A stretch of 28,543 nucleotides of DNA from Stereocaulon alpinum (taxonomy: Eukaryota; Ascomycota; Lecanoromycetes; Lecanorales; Stereocaulaceae), in assembly GCA_018257865.1 (NCBI GenBank), contig JAEUBA010000192.1, forward strand, positions 1 to 28,543. The letters run 5' to 3'. The position numbers and the translations under genes were made by a program. Below are positions 1-8,515 of the stretch, one piece after another. The stretch's first letter is position 1. Every line of letters starts with the position of its first letter. The notes beneath the pieces were generated by a model. The model had not been told where the DNA came from, made no database searches, and worked only from the letters and a program-made list of their open reading frames with translations.

Positions 1-85
1 GGCCTAGCGTTAGATTAACGCTAACGTATATAAACACTAGTAAGTAATAAAGGACTAGTAAGTAACGAAAGGCTAGCCTATAATA
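1..85 (-). repeat. Partial 3' LTR of element 1
   Basis: Aligns without gaps to 6828-6912. It differs at seven positions, all C/T or G/A, and this copy carries the T or A form at every one (for example ...CCTATAATA against ...CCCGTAACA at the element-internal end). The rest of this LTR is outside the window. Confidence 0.93.
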
Positions 86-101
86 TTACCCCCCCCCTTA
101 A
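86..101 (-). other. Polypurine tract of element 1
   Basis: A run of nine C (89-97) followed by TTA reads on the minus strand as TAA followed by nine G, directly inside the 3' LTR. This is where the plus-strand DNA primer of an LTR retrotransposon sits. The same tract lies inside the matching LTR of element 2 at 8504-8512. Confidence 0.8.
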
Positions 102-1088
102 GAAAGTATCGACCCTAATACGTGTAAGTAGTTTCCTATTAGCTGGGACTGCTAGGCTTTCTAGGGTAGCAGCGATAGAAATCCGCGACGATATTAGCTA
201 CGTTTTCGAATTTATTACTATCCGTATTATACTATTAACGGTTAGGTTTCGCTTCGCCTTTCTACTAGACGTAGAACTATAGCCGGCGGTTCTTACCTAT
301 CTATTAGGCGTCTAATATCTTATCTAGTTCCCACTCCTCTTTATTATTAACAATTACCAGCCCTAGCGGTTCAGCGCGTTATCTAAGTAGGGGATCGCTC
401 ACAGCCTTACGTAATAGGCTAGGGTAGAATATATTATAGATCCGTATACTTACTAGGAGCTCTAGGCGGTAGGAATATCCTACTTTCTTTATAACTTTAA
501 ATAGCCCTAGTATCTTATCGTCTAGCTTCTTACTCAGCCGTGCCGTAGTAATATTCCTACTAGATAGGAAGACTAAATCTCCTACTTTATAGGATATATT
601 AGATCAGTAGCGATTCGCCTAGTCTATTATCCTTTTACAGCTCTAAGCGGACTGTTCCTTAATAAATTCTAATATATCTACTATTTTATCCGCAATATTA
701 TTAGCCTTAGCAGCCTACGTCCTTTTTTAGGCGGAGGGGCCGGGCTCTGTTAGCAGCGAGAAAGATATACAGGGATAGAAGCCTTTATTAGCGAAGAAAG
801 GAGATATACTAGTAGCGTTAGCGATAGCGTTATTATTAGCAAATTTAGCGATAGGTAGCTAACGCAACTAATTATCCTATATATAGGAGCAGTATATCCT
901 TAATTATCGCTTGATATCCTAATTAGCCCTTTCGGTTTATCTATTAGTTTCTAGGTGGAACGCTGTAGATAGCTTTACTTTAATTCGTAACCGCTTATAT
1001 AAGGCCTTCTATACTAATAAGATAAACTATAGGCCTTAATCTAATACTATTAAATTAGGCAGACCGTAGGTACGGAAGACGTAGTTAA
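102..1088 (-). pseudogene. pol: pol 3' part of element 1: integrase C-terminal half and chromodomain-like tail
   Basis: Minus-strand continuation of the integrase broken by the TRIM at 1094. About 800-1080 reads as the second half of the catalytic core and what follows it. At about 145-223 the minus strand reads NVANIVADFYRCYPRKP, which resembles the end of chromodomains in fungal chromoviruses, where a final helix is followed by FH...YP.KP. The frame has several stops. A chromodomain would direct insertion toward methylated-histone chromatin, but the match covers only its last part, so this sub-call is tentative; the integrase call rests on the better-preserved part at 2105-2560. Confidence 0.75.
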
Positions 1089-1093
1089 GTAAG
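1089..1093. repeat. Target-site duplication (left) of the TRIM
   Basis: GTAAG here and at 2100-2104. The empty site is visible in element 2 near 9505-9520, where AGTTAAGTAAG runs straight into ATATCTACC. Confidence 0.92.
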
Positions 1094-1246
1094 TGTCAGG
1101 GCTCCGGGGTATACCGCGGGTATACCGCACCCCCGGACTACTAAGCTATATACAGTCTAATAGTATCGCCCTAGTAAGCACTGAACATTTTGAGTTTTGC
1201 CCTTAGGGGTTCAGCGGTAACTGCGCCTATAGTTATTAGGTTAATA
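1094..1246 (+). repeat. 5' LTR of the TRIM
   Basis: Aligns to 1947-2099 over 153 bp without gaps. Of about 13 differences, all transitions, this copy carries the T/A (mutated) form at about 12. Its outer start keeps TG. Confidence 0.9.
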
Positions 1247-1508
1247 AGTATATTCGGTATGATAAAGCTCGATAATCTTAACCCGAATTATAAAGGTTCA
1301 GGGTTTAATACCGTTGAGGGGGCAATTTCTGAGGGATTTTTTCAGGGAGCGCAGCTGTAATTAGCTACTAAGCGACCTAATAGGGTTCCTGCCCTCCTAA
1401 CCCTGCTGCACTGCTTCGGCGCGCAGCCCGTGGTATTAAATTTTCGCTGGGGGAGGCACCCTTCGGGGGCCTATTACGGAGTACCCTGCGGGGGCTTTAA
1501 TTACGCTA

Positions 1509-1850
1509 TTCGCTAAGTCCTACGGGCACGAATAATTAATTCGCTAAGTCCTTCGGGTATAAATATTCCGGTAGGGGCGCCCTTCGGGGGCCTACTACCT
1601 AGCGGAAGCGTCCTTTAGGGAGGCCGCTAACTAGAAGTTCCCTTCGTAGGCTTCAACTTTCTTATTTCGCTAAGTCCTTCGGGTACGAATAATCCGGTAG
1701 GGGCGCCCTTCAGGGGCCTACTACCTAGCGGAAGCGTCCTTTAGGGAGGCCGCTAACTAGAAGTATCCTTTACAGGCTTCAACTTATTATTTCGCTAAGT
1801 CCTTCGGGCACGAATAATTCTAGTAGGGCGCCCTTCGGGGGCCTTACGAC
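1509..1850 (+). repeat. Tandem ~126-bp repeat units inside the TRIM
   Basis: The word TTCGCTAAGTCC occurs at 1509, 1540, 1666 and 1791. Two full units (1540-1665 and 1666-1790) follow a short partial and precede another partial. Each unit has a CGCCCTTC(G/A)GGGGCC segment able to fold as a hairpin, then CTACCTAGCGGAAGCG and a GGGAGGCCGCTAACTAGAAG block. The inverted copy on the right has the same word at 25540, 25510 and 25383, with spacings of about 30 and 127. No coding sense was seen. Confidence 0.85.
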
Positions 1851-1946
1851 CCGACTTACACCGAATATTCGGGCTCGTTATAGGGGAACGATGTTTTTCT
1901 ACCCTACTAGGAGGCGCCGTAGACGTCGCCCTAGGGGGGGGATAAT

Positions 1947-2099
1947 TATCAGGGCTCCGGGGTATACCGCGGGTACACCGCACCCCCGGACCACTAAGCT
2001 ATATACAGTCTAATAGTGTCGCCCTGGCAAGCACCGAACATTTTGAGTTTTGCCCTTAGGGGTTCAGCGGTAACTGCGCCCACAGTTACCGGGTTGATA
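1947..2099 (+). repeat. 3' LTR of the TRIM
   Basis: The better preserved of the two 153-bp LTRs. It keeps CACAGTTACCGGG and GTGTCGCCCTGGCAAG, where the 5' LTR has TA-type substitutions. Only its inner start (TATCAGGG) looks mutated. Confidence 0.9.
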
Positions 2100-2104
2100 G
2101 TAAG
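2100..2104. repeat. Target-site duplication (right) of the TRIM
   Basis: GTAAG, identical to 1089-1093; element 1 integrase sequence resumes here. Confidence 0.92.
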
Positions 2105-4985
2105 ATATCTACCGTAGCCTCTATAGAGGTTCCTTCGTCCGTAGCTATATATAGGGCGTAGTGCCGTTCCTTAGTAAGGCGATCTACTAGTATATAAACA
2201 GCGTTGCAATTATTAGATATCGGGAGACTAGTGATAAAGTCTATTAAAATATCCTATTAACGCTATTCCGGAGTCGGTAGGGGTTACAGGAGTCTGTTAT
2301 ACTAATCTCTTAGTACTTTACTTCTTTAATACGTATAGCAGTTACGGATATAGCGTGCTACTTCCTCTTTTATACCTAGCTAGTAGAATTAACGCTTTAG
2401 AATCTCTAGTATACGATCTCTTCCTAGGTGACCGCTTACGGGGAGATTATAGCTTTCCTTTATAAGCTCGATATAGAGCTCTAGTAAAGCGGGGACCTAA
2501 AGGCGTTCTTTATAGAAGAGCGTATAATAGCGTTAGGAGTAGTACCTTAGATTAATACCGTCGAAGATCTAAGTAGGATTCTTCTTAACAGCCTCTTAGA
2601 CCCGCGTATAGTCCTTATTATCCTAATTTACTAACGTAATTCTAGCGTAGAGGGGTAAGTCCTCGTCTATTAGTACGTTAATTTGCTCCTCCGTAGGCTT
2701 ACCCCCCTCCTTAACTGAGAAGGTTAGATTATAGCCTTAGAAATACTTAGGTAATAGCAGTATATAATACTAGTGCTTTAGACGTAAGTCGTCCTTATCC
2801 GTAGGCACTAAGTTAGGTAACCTAGTTAGGGTATCTACTTTCCTATTAGACTTCCTAGTGCGGTATATAATCTTAAAGTTATAGTCTACTAACTTCTCAG
2901 CCTATCTAGCTTAACGGCGGGTAAGCTCCTTTATTTATATAAAGTACTCTAAGCTTTTGTAGTCGGTGAAGATCTAAATCGGGATATCCGTCGACTTGAG
3001 TTTAGGGCGCTAGTACTTTAGGTAGCGAACTATCGCTAGTAGTTCCTTATTATAGATCTTATAGTTATATTCTGCTAGTAGTAAGTTCTTGCTATAGAAT
3101 ACGACTAGATATAGTACCCTATTATTATCCGCTTGCGATAATACTCTGCTATTAATATAGTCTAAGGAGTCGGTCTCTAGTACCGCTAGTCGAGATCTTT
3201 TATAGTACCTTAGTACTAAGGTACTAGTTACTAGATCCTTTATCTCTTTAAAGGCCGATTAATATACTTCGGACTAATAGAACGGGTAATCTTTTTTAGT
3301 AAGTACTACTAGTAGTTTTACCGTCTTTAAGAAGTCCTTAATAAATTAACGGTAGAAGTTATAGAAGCTAACGAATACTTATACCTCCTTTAGGTAGGTA
3401 GGGGTTTCTTAGTTAGCGACTACTTCAACCTTATTAGGGTCTATTCTTAGTCTACTAGTAGATACTATTAATCCCAAAAACTTCGTCTCTTATATATAGA
3501 ACTCGTATTTATCGATATCTACCTAAAGGCCTACTTCGCGTAGTTATATAAGGACCTTTCTAATATACTCTCAGTACTCCTTCTTAGTCTTACTATAAAT
3601 TAGGATATTATCTAAGTATACTTAGCAAAAGTTATTAAGATACTTAAATAAGGTATTATTTATATATTACTAGTAGGAGGCAGGGCCTCCGGTTAGTCCG
3701 AAAGGTAATATATAGTATTTAAACGCTCTGAAAGAAGTAGTAAAGGTGGTATAGTCCTTACTATCTAGATATATTCTAAGCTTATTAAATATAGTAATAA
3801 TATCGAGCTTAGTAAGGTACTTATAACTTACTATACGAGCTAAGGCTTCTTTAATTAATAGGATCGGATAGCGGTTCCGAATTATAATAGTATTAAGTCT
3901 ACGGTAGTCTACGCAGAATCTTAAGCTACTATCCTTCTTCTATACGAATAGTACTAGGGACGCGTATAGGGCGGTACTTAATAAAATAAAGCCCTTCTTA
4001 AGGTTCTCTTTAAGGTATTCTTTTACCTTCTGCAGCTTAAAGCTAGATATTAGGTATAGTCGGCTCTACGGTAGCTTCTTCCCTAGCTCTAATTCAATCT
4101 TATAATTATATAGTTAATACGGAGGGAGAACCTTTACCTTATCTTTATCGAAGATATTAATTAAGTTATAGTACTCCTTTAGGAGCTTCTTTTTAATATT
4201 ATCCTTAGTATAGACAGTAGTCTCGCGTATTACTTCCGTTAGAATATCTTTTCTTAGTTGATAGTCTATTCCAGTAAGGGTTATAGAGAAGTACTAAACT
4301 TAGTACTTCTTCGAATTCTAGGCTAGTAAGTGGAAGGCTGCTGCACTAATTTAACTAATATCTAACGCCTTATTTTCTTCGGGCGGGGGAGAGGTAGCAC
4401 AAGGGGGAATAACCTTTTTAGTCTTAGGTTTTGCTACAGCGATCTTAGTAGGCTTTACCGGCTTTATAGTAGTTAATTTAGCTTTAACTCCTAGACTAGG
4501 GGTAGGCGGCTTAGGTATAGGTATACCCGTATAGTCGTAACGCCCTAGTATAAAGATAATACGATTATCTACTATATCTAGTAGGACCTTATACTTATTT
4601 ATCTACAGCTTACTAAGGATAATATATTAATTACCTAAGTTAGTAATAAGTATAGGTACGGTAGACTCTATATAGTCGCTAACCTGTATCGAGGGATAGA
4701 TAGTATAGGTAACAGGCTTCCTTCGTATTTTACCGTTATATCCGTAAAGGTATCGGGGTTTAGAAAGGGGAATAGGGATAATATTAAGGGTATTAGAAAG
4801 GATTTACACTTCTTTTTTATTAATAAACGAGTATATAGTAGCACTAGTATTAGTAAGAGCTTTTAATTTATATTCCTTATCCTAAGCTATTAAGGTAATA
4901 GGATATATAAATAAGCGTCTGCTAAAGGGATTATAGAATTCTACGGATAATAAGAATAGTAGGTCCTTAGGGGCGACTTCCCTAA
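2105..4985 (-). pseudogene. pol: pol of element 1: protease, reverse transcriptase, RNase H, integrase N-terminal half
   Basis: Reading the minus strand from high to low coordinates: a retropepsin-like region at about 4560-4880, where PIPLSKPRYLYGYNGK is followed downstream by LLDIVDNRIIF; reverse transcriptase with YLDNILIYSKTKKE at about 3590-3640, where the catalytic YxDD has become YxDN by a G-to-A change; the RNase H end with VDTLTRLP at about 2816-2848; the integrase zinc region SGHLGRDRILEIL ... YIRNCYTY at about 2300-2480, with cysteines turned to tyrosine; and the integrase core DFITSLP ... VDRLTKERHY at about 2110-2250. Stops interrupt every block. The protein would process, copy and integrate the element; here it cannot be made. 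Family assignment is firm, domain edges are approximate. Confidence 0.9.
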
Positions 4986-6230
4986 AGATAGCTAGTTTTC
5001 TAAATCTAATAACTCCTTAACTTCTCTAGTATCTCTAACGTCCTCGTCTTCGCTAGCGACTTCTTATACTGCTTTATAAAGACGCTTAGGGTATTCAGCA
5101 GCGAAGTAGCCTTCCTCGTTATAATAGAAATACTTCAGCTTATCCTTTAATATAGGACGCTCCTCCTTATAATATTCCTCTTTATAGGTATTAGAGGGGG
5201 AGCGGGTAGTTATACCTCTAAAGGTAACTTAGCGGTCTGTATAAGGGATTAGAGTAGGTAAGGGGACTCGCTAACTCCTTATCTTAAGGATACTATAAGG
5301 GTTAGTATTTAGATAAGGCTTTATCGCAGCTTCTTTAGCTCTAATATTATATATCTCCCGATCAGCGACTATAAGGAACTCGTTAAGGGTAGTATAGTCC
5401 TTATTTATCTTATATTTCTCAGTGCGGATATCCCTTTTTAGGGCGGAGGAGATTTTCTTATATAGATCCTCGAACTAGCGCTTCGTATCAATTTTTCCTA
5501 TAGTTATAAGCTGGGTAAATTTAATCCAGAAATTATTATAGGTTATTAATCCTATTTCGAGCTTATAATATATAAGGCGGGTAGACTAGATATAATTATA
5601 ATTAAAAAAACGCTAGTTTAGTATCTTTAAGATATCAGAGGCGTTCTTAGTAGGGCTTATATAATTAGGATCTATATATTAAAGGATTAAGGTTTAAGCT
5701 TCGCTAGAGGAGTATTTAAAGTAGGTAGAGACTTACTTTAATCCTTCCTAGAAGTTAGTAGGGTATTCCTTAATAAATAGCTTTATTACTATCTTCTACG
5801 AATTATACTTAACCTTACCCTTATAATTACTAAAACGATTATAGGGATACTTAATTTTAGATAGATTAATAGGAGAGCTACCGGAGGTAGGCTTAGGAAG
5901 GTAATAGTCTATTAATAGCTAGAGATTAGTAGTAAGGGCTCTCTACTAACGTTAGGGATTAGGAGGTATAGGCGGGAGGGTATTCGCTATAAGGGCCGCC
6001 GCTATAGCAGCTTAGATAGTAGTTATTATAAAGGTAGTCTAGGCCTTAGTAAAGGCTAGCGTATTACCTATATTAGTAGTTAGCGGAGGGGGTATAGTAA
6101 CTATTTTTTTAGTAGCTTCCTTAGAGCTTAAGTCCTCTACGTCTTCTAGCTTAGAAGTTTTAATTAAGGGTAGGGGGTCGTTAGGATCTAAAGGAGAGGG
6201 TATAGGTACTGGGGATTAGCTTCTAGATAA
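4986..6230 (-). pseudogene. gag: gag of element 1, with CCHC zinc knuckle
   Basis: A minus-strand frame readable through several TAG/TAA codons. The N-terminal part (about 5900-6100) is proline- and alanine-rich; a helical Gag body follows (about 5400-5900). Near 5085-5130 is YFYYNEEGYFAAEYPKR, which matches the retroviral-type knuckle C-x2-C-x4-H-x4-C with the Cys and His codons changed to Tyr (TGC to TAC, CAC to TAC). Gag would form the particle and bind RNA. The acidic tail SEDEDV lies at about 5030-5070. The homologous gag of element 2 lies at 19310-20450 and is separated from its pol by element 3. Confidence 0.85.
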
Positions 6231-6687
6231 GAATCCTAGACGGTTAGGAGGTACGCTTTAGCGTATACTCTTACGAGATAGTATATAAGTATACGGTAGC
6301 GAATTTAGGCAGGGTAGATAGGTAGGTAGAGGGATAAAGACTAAGGTACCTAGTATTTAGGTAAGTAGAGTTACTATAGTAGGATTAGAATTATATTATT
6401 AGGTTTATAGAAATTTTCTTTAATACCCGCTAGTACTAGTAATATTATAGTAGTAGGCCGCAGCCTCTTTTAATTATCGATAGTTTATAGGCTAGTGCCT
6501 CTTTAGCTTTAAAGTACCGTCCTAACAGCTTCGTCTGCTAGTAACTACTCCTTATAGTCTTCGCCTCTAGCGGGTTATTTAGTTTCTTCTACTACCTTAG
6601 TAGGGTTAAATACTAAGTAGGTTTATATTATTTATTTAACCTCGCTAATACACTTACGAGGGCAGGGGTAAGTTATAAGATTTATTC
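6231..6687 (-). other. Gag start region and untranslated leader of element 1
   Basis: Lies between the readable gag frame and the 5' LTR. Degenerate, AT-rich, with no further domain recognised. The primer-binding site should sit just below 6688 (minus strand GAATAAATCTTATAAC...; element 2 has GAATAAATCTTACCAC); I could not match it to a particular tRNA. Confidence 0.6.
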
Positions 6688-6912
6688 TAATATTAGGGGC
6701 TAGCCTAAAGCGAGTTAATAGGGGTATTATTAGACTAGGAGAATAAATCTAAGGAAGGAAAGCTATATATATAGAGCGTATATATAATATATTAGGGACG
6801 CGGCTTAGTAGACGCTAAGGCCAAAGGGGCCTAGCGTTAGATTAACGCTAACGTATATAAACACTAGCAAGTAACAAAGGACTAGCAAGCAACGAAAGGC
6901 TAGCCCGTAACA
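6688..6912 (-). repeat. 5' LTR of element 1
   Basis: 225 bp, minus-strand ends TGTTACGGGC...TAATATTA. It aligns to both LTRs of element 2 except that those carry an extra 31 bp around 8397-8440. Its outer end (6868-6912) keeps CA dinucleotides that are TA in the other LTR at 1-85. Confidence 0.92.
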
Positions 6913-6932
6913 AAAGGTAGAGAAATTAGAAC

Positions 6933-7181
6933 TATAAAGGCTAGCGATACCAGCTCTAAGCTAGCGCACTAAGGTATAAGAGACGTAAAGTTACTAGATT
7001 TAGGTATTAAGCAATAGATATAATTATATTACTTAGTAGTAGAGTAGTAGCAGAACTAATTTCTAAAGATCCCTAAAATACGGGGGAGTCTTAGGTAGTA
7101 ATACTATTGCTAAGCCCCTAGACCCTAATTAATATTATTACGTTGGCGTAGCTATAACGCGTACACGCTTAAGGGTTAATA
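6933..7181 (+). repeat. 249-bp LTR-like repeat, left copy (RIP-mutated)
   Basis: Matches the reverse complement of 25086-25334 over its full 249 bp with no gap. The ends in the less mutated copy are TGTAAAGG...GGTTAACA, so TG...CA as in an LTR, but no target duplication is seen (AGAAC before, CTATC after). Nearly all of the roughly two dozen differences are C-to-T or G-to-A with this copy mutated. It could be a solo LTR or one LTR of an element broken by later events. Confidence 0.75.
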
Positions 7182-8244
7182 CTATCCTAACGCCTAGAAT
7201 ATAAGCGCTTAGGGACCGATAAGAGAGGTAATTCTAGTAGTATAAAAGGATAATAAATTATTCTACTTAGTAGTAAGCTATCTAAGTAAAACGCTAGCCT
7301 CGATTAGGCTTAATAAGCCAAGACCGCTACTAAGAGCGAAATTCCTACTCTATATATTATAACCTTTTAGAAGTCGAGTCCCCTACGAGACCGCTTAACT
7401 TCTACTAATTATATTGCTCGTCTTAAATACCTTAGTAAGCCTAGTAGTCGACCCTAGCTACTTCCTCTCCTACGTATCTTTAATAGCTCTTTATAAAATC
7501 TGCTATTAATTCTTACTTAATTCTAACCCGTTCCCTAGCCTTCTATATCTCAGCAGATTCGCTTATATCTTGCTTGATTTTGATCTCAGCCTAGTGTTAA
7601 ATAGTAGTTCGGTATTCCGGATTACTTATAGTAGTAGCGATACCCGTTTAAGACTTATTAAACAAAGAGAGTTAGTAGACGTAGATTCTACTCGATAGGT
7701 ATTATTAGCTGAGTTCCTTTCTCGTCTGTTTCCTAGTTTAATCTACTAGCCATAGGTGTCTTATTTGCTTCAGGTACTTTACTTACTTTAGGTGCTTTAC
7801 TTGCTTCAGGTACTTTCCGATATCTATTAAGTAGAGTAAACGTATAAGCAGCTAAGCTTCGTATCTCCGTATTCCTTAACAGGGTGATTTCAGCTACCTT
7901 ACTTGTTACGATCCTAAGGCCTACTAATTCCCGACGTATTAACTCTACTGATTAGGCAAGGAATAATTTATGGCCTATAAGTATAGCCTAATATCCGACA
8001 CTTAAGACCTAAGTACGAGGAATTCCTTCTAATAATTTTATACTAATCCCTATTATCGTCGCCTAGTTAGCGGTATTTATATTTTATAGGTCCTATTTAA
8101 CTATCGACCCAAGGTACTAAAGGCTTCGGTTAAGGCTATTTAGATAGGCTTAGTATTATATCTTACTAACCCTATTCTCTTTATTTATAGTAGCTATATA
8201 CCGCAAGGACCTTAATTATAAGAGTAGATTTAGGAAAAAGCTAT
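7182..8244 (-). other. Unassigned, moderately RIP-mutated segment with degenerate minus-strand coding
   Basis: No recognised family. The minus strand has long readable stretches between stops. One, from about 7960 down to 7740, reads IVTSKVAEITLLRN, then LAAYTFTLLNRYR, then the Lys/Pro/Ala repeat at 7762-7815. Another frame at about 7500-7590 reads a charged, helical-looking AEIKIKQDISESAEI. CpA and TpG are commoner here than in the neighbouring retrotransposons. It may be the end of a transposase, a gag-like protein or an unrelated gene remnant; the sequence does not decide. It sits between the 249-bp repeat and the element 2 LTR without a visible boundary signal. Confidence 0.4.
7762..7815 (-). 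repeat. Three tandem 18-bp units
   Basis: Units at 7762-7779, 7780-7797 and 7798-7815, with consensus TACTTGCTTCAGGTACTT. Outer units differ at one base; the middle unit differs at three. On the minus strand in the readable frame they encode a six-residue repeat of the type VPEASK, consistent with a short linker in the decayed frame described at 7182-8244. Confidence 0.8.
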
Positions 8245-8500
8245 TAATATTAGGGGCCGGCCTAGAGCGAGTCAATAGAGGTGTTATTAGACTAGGAGAA
8301 TAAATCTAAGGAAGGAAAGCTATGTATATAGAGCGTGTGTATAATATATTAGGGACGCAGCTTAGTAGACGCTAAGGCCAAAGGGGCCTAGCGTTAGACC
8401 TAGCCGAGTCGGACACAAGTCGAACCGGACCTAGTCCGAAGTGTATAAATACTAGTAAGTAATAAAGGACTAGTAAGTAACGTAAGGCTAGCCCGTAATA
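8245..8500 (-). repeat. 3' LTR of element 2
   Basis: 256 bp, gap-free match to 20893-21148. The outer part keeps GTCAATAG and GCGTGTGTAT, where the other LTR has TA; the inner end (GTAATA at 8495-8500) is mutated relative to GTAACA. Confidence 0.95.
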
Positions 8501-8515
8501 TCACCCCCCCCCTTA
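8501..8515 (-). other. Polypurine tract of element 2
   Basis: Nine C at 8504-8512 followed by TTAAG; on the minus strand a G9 tract directly before the 3' LTR. Same position and form as at 89-97 in element 1. Confidence 0.8.

Larger units (their letters stand above)
1094..2099 (+). mobile_element. TRIM: miniature non-autonomous LTR retrotransposon, 1006 bp
   Basis: Two 153-bp terminal repeats (1094-1246 and 1947-2099) flank a 700-bp interior with no recognisable coding capacity. The ends are TGTCAGGG...TTGATA, close to the TG...CA rule once RIP is allowed for. It is bounded by GTAAG duplications and absent from the homologous site in element 2. A G-rich tract with eight consecutive G just before the right LTR fits a polypurine tract and sets the plus orientation. 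The interior is GC-richer than the surroundings and contains tandem 126-bp units with short hairpins. It must depend on another element's proteins; none here has the same LTR. A truncated inverted copy lies at 25335-25952. Confidence 0.9.
1..6912 (-). mobile_element. Ty3/Gypsy LTR retrotransposon, element 1 (RIP-degraded, left LTR truncated by window)
   Basis: The first 85 bases match 6828-6912, so the body lies between two LTRs. Reading the minus strand gives the order 5' LTR, gag with zinc knuckle, protease, reverse transcriptase, RNase H, integrase, a chromodomain-like tail, polypurine tract and 3' LTR, which is the Ty3/Gypsy (Metaviridae) order. All frames carry many TAA/TAG stops, and CpA/TpG are replaced by TpA. 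The integrase is split by a TRIM at 1094-2099. Element 2 (8245-21148) is a same-family copy aligned along its whole length, with a 31-bp longer LTR. The left LTR start and any target duplication lie outside the window. The element is non-functional. Confidence 0.95.

Noticed and set aside
89..97. Run of nine C as a slipped-strand or regulatory tract
   Set aside because: Its position just inside the LTR, repeated at 8504-8512, fits a polypurine tract on the minus strand.
1795..1983. 62-codon minus-strand open reading frame
   Set aside because: It lies across the TRIM interior repeat and into its 3' LTR, has no matching frame in the other TRIM copy, and its composition (Arg/Pro/Thr) is what GC-rich repeat DNA gives by chance.
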